From Anaerolineales bacterium UBA6128 (GTDB lineage Bacteria > Chloroflexota > Anaerolineae > UBA1429): a stretch of 8,510 nt of DNA. Under the pieces are notes generated by a model, which was given only the letters and a program-made list of their open reading frames with translations, had not been told where the DNA came from and did not search any database. Location: contig DIVQ01000148.1 in assembly GCA_002423325.1 (NCBI GenBank), forward strand, positions 1 to 8,510. Direction: 5' to 3'. Of the stretch, positions 5,841-8,510 are shown piece after piece (position 1 is the stretch's first letter; each line of letters opens with the position of its first letter). The position numbers and the translations under genes were made by a program.

Positions 5841-6122
5841 ATGAAACGGCGAGTGTTCGTGCTGCTGCTGCTGGTGCTGGGAGCGTTGGTGGTCACCGGC
5901 ACGGTCTATGCCATGGCTTCGGCCAACTTTGCGCTCGACTGGGACGGACTGATGGCGGGCTCCTGTGGCGGGCGCTTGAGCTCTGCTAACGCCGCGGTGC
6001 ACGTCACGGCCGGCCAGTCGGCCAGTGCGAGTGCGTCCAGCGCCAACTATCGCGTGCAGATGGGTTTCTGGACCGCCTTCGCGGGCGAGCAAGTGGTGCT
6101 GCCGGTGGTGCGCAAGCCCTAG
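5841..6122 (+). CDS. Small exported protein with Chloroflexota-type C-terminal tail
   Basis: The 93-residue protein of unknown function begins MKRRVFVLLLLVLGALVVTG, a signal peptide with probable cleavage after VYAMA. The mature part runs NFALDWDGLMAGSCGGRLSS, then AAVHVTAGQSASASASSANY, then RVQMGFWTAFAG, and ends VVLPVVRKP. I recall this layout (a 'W..., SANY ... GFW' core and a final 'LPLVLR'-like tail) from small secreted proteins of Chloroflexota; that is memory, not a search. A strong Shine-Dalgarno, AGAGGAGG, sits 5 nt before the ATG, and the preceding broken gene stops 11 nt upstream, so the two were probably one operon. The tail might act in sorting or anchoring; this is speculation. 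The frame is intact, unlike its neighbour. Confidence 0.85.
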   Translation: MKRRVFVLLLLVLGALVVTGTVYAMASANFALDWDGLMAGSCGGRLSSANAAVHVTAGQSASASASSANYRVQMGFWTAFAGEQVVLPVVRKP

Positions 6123-6150
6123 CATTGGGCCAGGATGCAGCGTGTCTGAC

Positions 6151-6185
6151 GGCCTCTGGCGATCAATGTGTGATCGCCGGAGGCC
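6151..6185. terminator. Strong hairpin between convergent genes, possible two-way terminator
   Basis: Two 15-nt arms, GGCCTCTGGCGATCA (6151-6165) and TGATCGCCGGAGGCC (6171-6185), pair fully with one T-G wobble around the 5-nt loop ATGTG. It lies 28 nt past the stop of the exported-protein gene and between converging genes. Neither side has a T-run, so it is not a classic intrinsic terminator; a U-less terminator or 3'-end stabiliser is likely. The rest of the 6123-6340 spacer shows no supported feature. Confidence 0.6.
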
Positions 6186-6340
6186 TCGCGCGCGCGGGTC
6201 GGTAGCGAGTGCGCCGATGACTGGCACAACCAGTGCGGCAACGTGAACCCTTGGATCGCGTCCGCACAGACACGTGACGTGGCGACGCGTGCTTGTCGGG
6301 TGGCTGTGCCCTTCGCGCAGTGAGAAGCACTCGCAGCGCT

Positions 6341-7057
6341 CTAGTGGCCGCCGGCCGCCCAGCGCGCCACCCGGGGCCGGATCACCTCGGCGATCCCCTG
6401 CGCGATGATGGGCTGCGAGGCCCCCGTGCTGTGGTAGCCGTCGGGCCGCGTCATATAGATGCCCGGGTACTCGTCCACCAGCCCGGGGAAGGTGTGCCAG
6501 TAGTCCAGCAGCGGGACGCCCATTTCCTGCGCGATGCGCTGGATGATGCCCACGTACTCTTCCAGCAGGCGCAGTTGGATGTCCAGGTGGGTGGGGCTGC
6601 GATAGTTGTCGGTCCAGGTGGGCACCGGCGGCGATGTCCAGAAGACTGGCTGCGCCCCGATCTGGCGCGAGAGCGTCACGAGCGTGCGCAGGTTGAGGTC
6701 CATGCGGTCGGCCGAGCACTGCACCACGTAGGACGAGCGGCACTCGTAGTGCCGGATGTGGCTGTCGTTGAGCAAATAGTTGATCACCACGCAATGTGGT
6801 GCGATGGGTGCGGCGTCGCGTTCCCAGCGAAACAGCCCCAGGCTGGAGCTGGTGCCCCCCAACCCCGCGTTGACCACCTGCACCTGCGGCCCCAGCAGTG
6901 GCTCGAGGATGCCGTTCCAGCGCTGTTCGCGCGGCCAGCGGCTGCACTGCGTGTTCGAGTCGCCGAACGCCAGGATGCGGTACTTGCTCTCCGCCGCCTG
7001 CGCGTCGAACTCGGCCACTTCGGGCGGATAGGGGACCGGCTCGTCAAGGATGTTCAT
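6341..7057 (-). CDS. SGNH/GDSL-family hydrolase
   Basis: This 238-residue serine hydrolase of the SGNH fold probably cleaves an ester, such as an acyl or acetyl group on lipid or carbohydrate. The four blocks are visible: GDSNT with nucleophile Ser34 (32-36); the glycine block NAGLGGTSSS (63-72); the Asn block YLLND with Asn97; and the catalytic Asp206/His209 in PDGYHST. The rest is helix-strand alternation ending in IAEVIRPRVARWA. The ATG at 7057 follows GGAGGAGCAAG, a strong Shine-Dalgarno. No signal peptide is seen, so it is probably cytoplasmic. It lies downstream of purN on the same strand, separated by a 9-bp-repeat element, and may be co-transcribed with it or have its own promoter. 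The true substrate cannot be told from sequence. Confidence 0.9.
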   Translation of the reverse strand: MNILDEPVPYPPEVAEFDAQAAESKYRILAFGDSNTQCSRWPREQRWNGILEPLLGPQVQVVNAGLGGTSSSLGLFRWERDAAPIAPHCVVINYLLNDSHIRHYECRSSYVVQCSADRMDLNLRTLVTLSRQIGAQPVFWTSPPVPTWTDNYRSPTHLDIQLRLLEEYVGIIQRIAQEMGVPLLDYWHTFPGLVDEYPGIYMTRPDGYHSTGASQPIIAQGIAEVIRPRVARWAAGGH

Positions 7058-7078
7058 CTTGCTCCTCCGATAGCCTTT

Positions 7079-7156
7079 ATCACGAATGGCGCGAATGGCG
7101 CGAATGTCACGAACGAAAGCTACTAGATATCTCTGCTAATTCGTGTTATTCGTGAT
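7079..7156. repeat. 78-bp element of 9-bp repeats with inverted ends, overlapping the purN 3' end
   Basis: On the plus strand four near-identical 9-mers run in tandem (CACGAATGG, CGCGAATGG, CGCGAATGT, CACGAACGA, 7081-7116). After a spacer centred on the palindrome AGATATCT (7125-7132), two 9-mers appear in the opposite orientation (ATTCGTGTT, ATTCGTGAT, 7139-7156). The outermost ATCACGAAT (7079-7087) and ATTCGTGAT (7148-7156) are perfect inverted repeats. The right end encodes the last residues of PurN (HITNNTN) and supplies its stop codon, suggesting that the element inserted or grew into the gene end. Confidence 0.7.
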
Positions 7157-7771
7157 GTGGTCTTTCAGTTCCTGCGCGATCGCCTCCACGTACAGCGCGT
7201 GCTCCACCTGGTGCACGCGCGCTTCCAGCGTCTCCAGGGTGTCGTCGGGCAGGATGGGCACCGCGCGTTGCAGCACCACCGGACCCACATCCACGCCCTC
7301 GTCGGGCACGCGGTGCACCATCACGCCGGTGTGTGTGATCTCGCCGTGCTGCCAGGCCTCGTACGCGCGCGCGATGGCGTGGGTGCCGGGGAACGCGCCG
7401 GGCAGCGCCGGGTGGATGTTGAGCACGCGCCCGGGGTAGGCGCGCAAAAAGGCGTCGGTAAAGATGTGCATCCAGCCAGCCAACACTACAAGCTCCACCG
7501 CGTAGGGGTCCAGCTTGCGCACGAGGTCGGCGTCGTACTGGCAGCGCGGGCGGCCAGTGCGCGTGTAGGGGGCCAGTGGGTGGTAGATCGTGGGCACGCC
7601 GTGCCGGCGGGCGCGCTCCAGGGCGTAGGCGTCGCGGCGGTTGGATACCACCACCGCCACGCGCGCGTGGGGCAGCGCGCCATCGGGCGCGCAGGCGTCC
7701 AGGATGGCCTGCAGGTTGCTGCCGCTGCCCGAGACCAGCACCGCCAGTCGTTGCATCTCCCGCTCGCTCAC
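7136..7771 (-). CDS. purN: Phosphoribosylglycinamide formyltransferase (PurN)
   Basis: PurN transfers a formyl group from 10-formyltetrahydrofolate to GAR, giving FGAR, the third step of IMP synthesis in the cytoplasm. Numbered from GTG 7771 (211 residues), the motifs are the phosphate-binding SGSGSNLQAI (14-23), VVSNRRDAYALERARRHGVP, LAGWMHIF, the catalytic NIHPALPG with Asn118 and His120, and HRVPDEGVDVGP with Asp157, matching the Asn-His-Asp set of the family. The GTG overlaps the purM stop (GTGA) and has AGGTGA 9 nt upstream inside purM, implying translational coupling. ATG 7756 (206 residues) would give the more family-like start MQRLAVLVSG and remains possible; GTG 7801 is less likely. 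The C-terminus HITNNTN is read from a 9-bp repeat element, so the native tail may be lost. Confidence 0.95.
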   Translation of the reverse strand: MSEREMQRLAVLVSGSGSNLQAILDACAPDGALPHARVAVVVSNRRDAYALERARRHGVPTIYHPLAPYTRTGRPRCQYDADLVRKLDPYAVELVVLAGWMHIFTDAFLRAYPGRVLNIHPALPGAFPGTHAIARAYEAWQHGEITHTGVMVHRVPDEGVDVGPVVLQRAVPILPDDTLETLEARVHQVEHALYVEAIAQELKDHITNNTN

Positions 7772-8510
7772 GCCAGCGTCACCTGCGGCTCGCCCTCGCA
7801 CGCGACGGCGCGTCCGATAATGCGCGCGCCCTCGCCGGCGGCCGCCAGCGCGGCATCGGCCTGCTCGGGGCCCACAAACGCCACCATGCCCATGCCCATG
7901 TTGAACACGCGGTACATCTCGTCGGGGTCCACGCGGCCCTCGCGCTCGATCAGCGCAAAAAGTGGGGGCACCTCCCAGGCGGAGCGCTCGATGACTACGC
8001 CGATGCCCTCGGGCAGGATGCGCGGCAGGTTGTCGGGGAAGCCGCCGCCCGTGATGTGCGCCAGACCCTTGACCTTGACGACGTGCCGCAGGGCGCGCAC
8101 CGCGGGCAGGTAGGAGCGGTGTGGCGCTACCAGCGCCTCGCCGAGCGTCCGCCCCAGGTCGGGCACATGGCGGCGGTAGGCCTGCAGGCCGGCGCCGTCG
8201 GGTGGCCAGATGGCGCGCACCAGCGAGTAGCCGTTGGTGTGCAGGCCGCTTGAGGGCAGGCCGAGGGCCACGTCGCCCGCGCGGATGCTGGCGCCATCGA
8301 TGATTCGATCGCGCTCCACCAGGCCGACGATCGAGCCGACCACGTCGAGTTTGCCGGGGGCATACACGCCCGGCATCTCGGCGGTCTCGCCGCCAATCAG
8401 CGCGCAGGAGGCCGCCTTGCAGGCCTCAGCCATGCCACTGACAATGTCCACGATCACCTGCGCGTCGATGCGCGGCGCGGCGATATAGTCGAGGAAGAAG
8501 AGCGGCTCGG
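7768..8510 (-). CDS. purM: Phosphoribosylformylglycinamidine cyclo-ligase (AIR synthetase, PurM), C-terminal part
   Basis: PurM closes FGAM to AIR using ATP, the fifth step of IMP synthesis. The window holds about 247 codons; the start lies beyond the right edge, and roughly 100 N-terminal residues are missing compared with the usual 340-350. The visible family motifs, in order, are PLFFLDYIA, GGETAEMPGVY, GLPSSGLHTNGYSL, GLAHITGGGFPDNLPRILP and YRVFNMGMGMV. These belong to the PurM/ThiL/SelD fold, with PurM-specific sequence throughout. It ends ...EGEPQVTLA with a TGA that overlaps the purN start, so purM and purN form one transcription unit. No frameshift or missing motif is seen in the present part. 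Confidence 0.97.
   Translation of the reverse strand, partial: EPLFFLDYIAAPRIDAQVIVDIVSGMAEACKAASCALIGGETAEMPGVYAPGKLDVVGSIVGLVERDRIIDGASIRAGDVALGLPSSGLHTNGYSLVRAIWPPDGAGLQAYRRHVPDLGRTLGEALVAPHRSYLPAVRALRHVVKVKGLAHITGGGFPDNLPRILPEGIGVVIERSAWEVPPLFALIEREGRVDPDEMYRVFNMGMGMVAFVGPEQADAALAAAGEGARIIGRAVACEGEPQVTLA

Noticed and set aside
6192..6298. Plus-strand reading ending DDWHNQCGNVNPW and ...VAVPFAQ, which looked like a protein tail
   Set aside because: It has no start codon with a ribosome-binding site and is closed upstream by a stop within the hairpin. It is too short to identify; a relic is possible but unsupported.
5826..6947. 373-residue minus-strand open frame
   Set aside because: It overlaps the SGNH hydrolase in another frame and the exported protein on the opposite strand. 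Its composition is Arg/His/Gly/Ala-rich with no domain.
7157..8253. Long plus-strand open frames opposite purN and purM
   Set aside because: purN and purM are unmistakable on the minus strand, and the plus-strand translations are shadows rich in His, Arg and Ala.

Overview
The window is GC-rich bacterial chromosome, packed on both strands. It carries a heat-shock operon under HrcA/CIRCE control, the end of a purine-biosynthesis operon, and an accessory stretch of secreted or carbohydrate-active proteins between them. The best guess for the host is a Chloroflexota bacterium (Anaerolineae or a related class). Three things suggest this: the hrcA-grpE-dnaK order behind CIRCE-type operators, the small exported protein at 5841-6122 with an 'SANY...GFW' core and a C-terminal 'LPVVRK' tail, and the broken secreted protein before it, whose two halves resemble proteins I recall from that phylum. 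This assignment is inference, not a search result.

Region 1 (1-2370, minus strand): hrcA (2163-1096), grpE (1011-445) and the first 120 codons of dnaK (362 to the left edge). Two tandem copies of a 57-bp module lie upstream (2189-2245 and 2314-2370). Each copy has a perfect -35 TTGACA, a 17-bp spacer, a -10 of TATCAT or TATGAT, and a degenerate 9-9-9 CIRCE operator over the expected transcription start. HrcA would repress its own operon at both.

Region 2 (2371-4433, plus strand): a divergent 648-residue beta-propeller protein resembling glycoside hydrolases (GH43/GH32/sialidase type) with extra beta-sandwich-like domains and no signal peptide. Its upstream region has a 6-9-6 inverted repeat and a weak candidate promoter.

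Region 3 (4434-6122, plus strand): a 311-bp gap holding three consecutive hairpins, then a signal-peptide gene broken by an in-frame TAG (4874-4876) and a frameshift near 5440-5480, then an intact 93-residue exported protein 11 nt downstream. A 15-bp-stem hairpin at 6151-6185 separates this unit from the convergent genes.

Region 4 (6341-8510, minus strand): purM (3' part), purN (start overlapping the purM stop) and an SGNH/GDSL hydrolase. A 78-bp element built of 9-bp repeats lies between purN and the hydrolase gene, and it supplies the last codons and stop of purN. PurN and PurM catalyse steps 3 and 5 of IMP synthesis. The hydrolase has no evident purine role.

I found no tRNA, rRNA, CRISPR array, insertion sequence or transposase. 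The large overlapping open frames opposite these genes look like GC-bias shadows.
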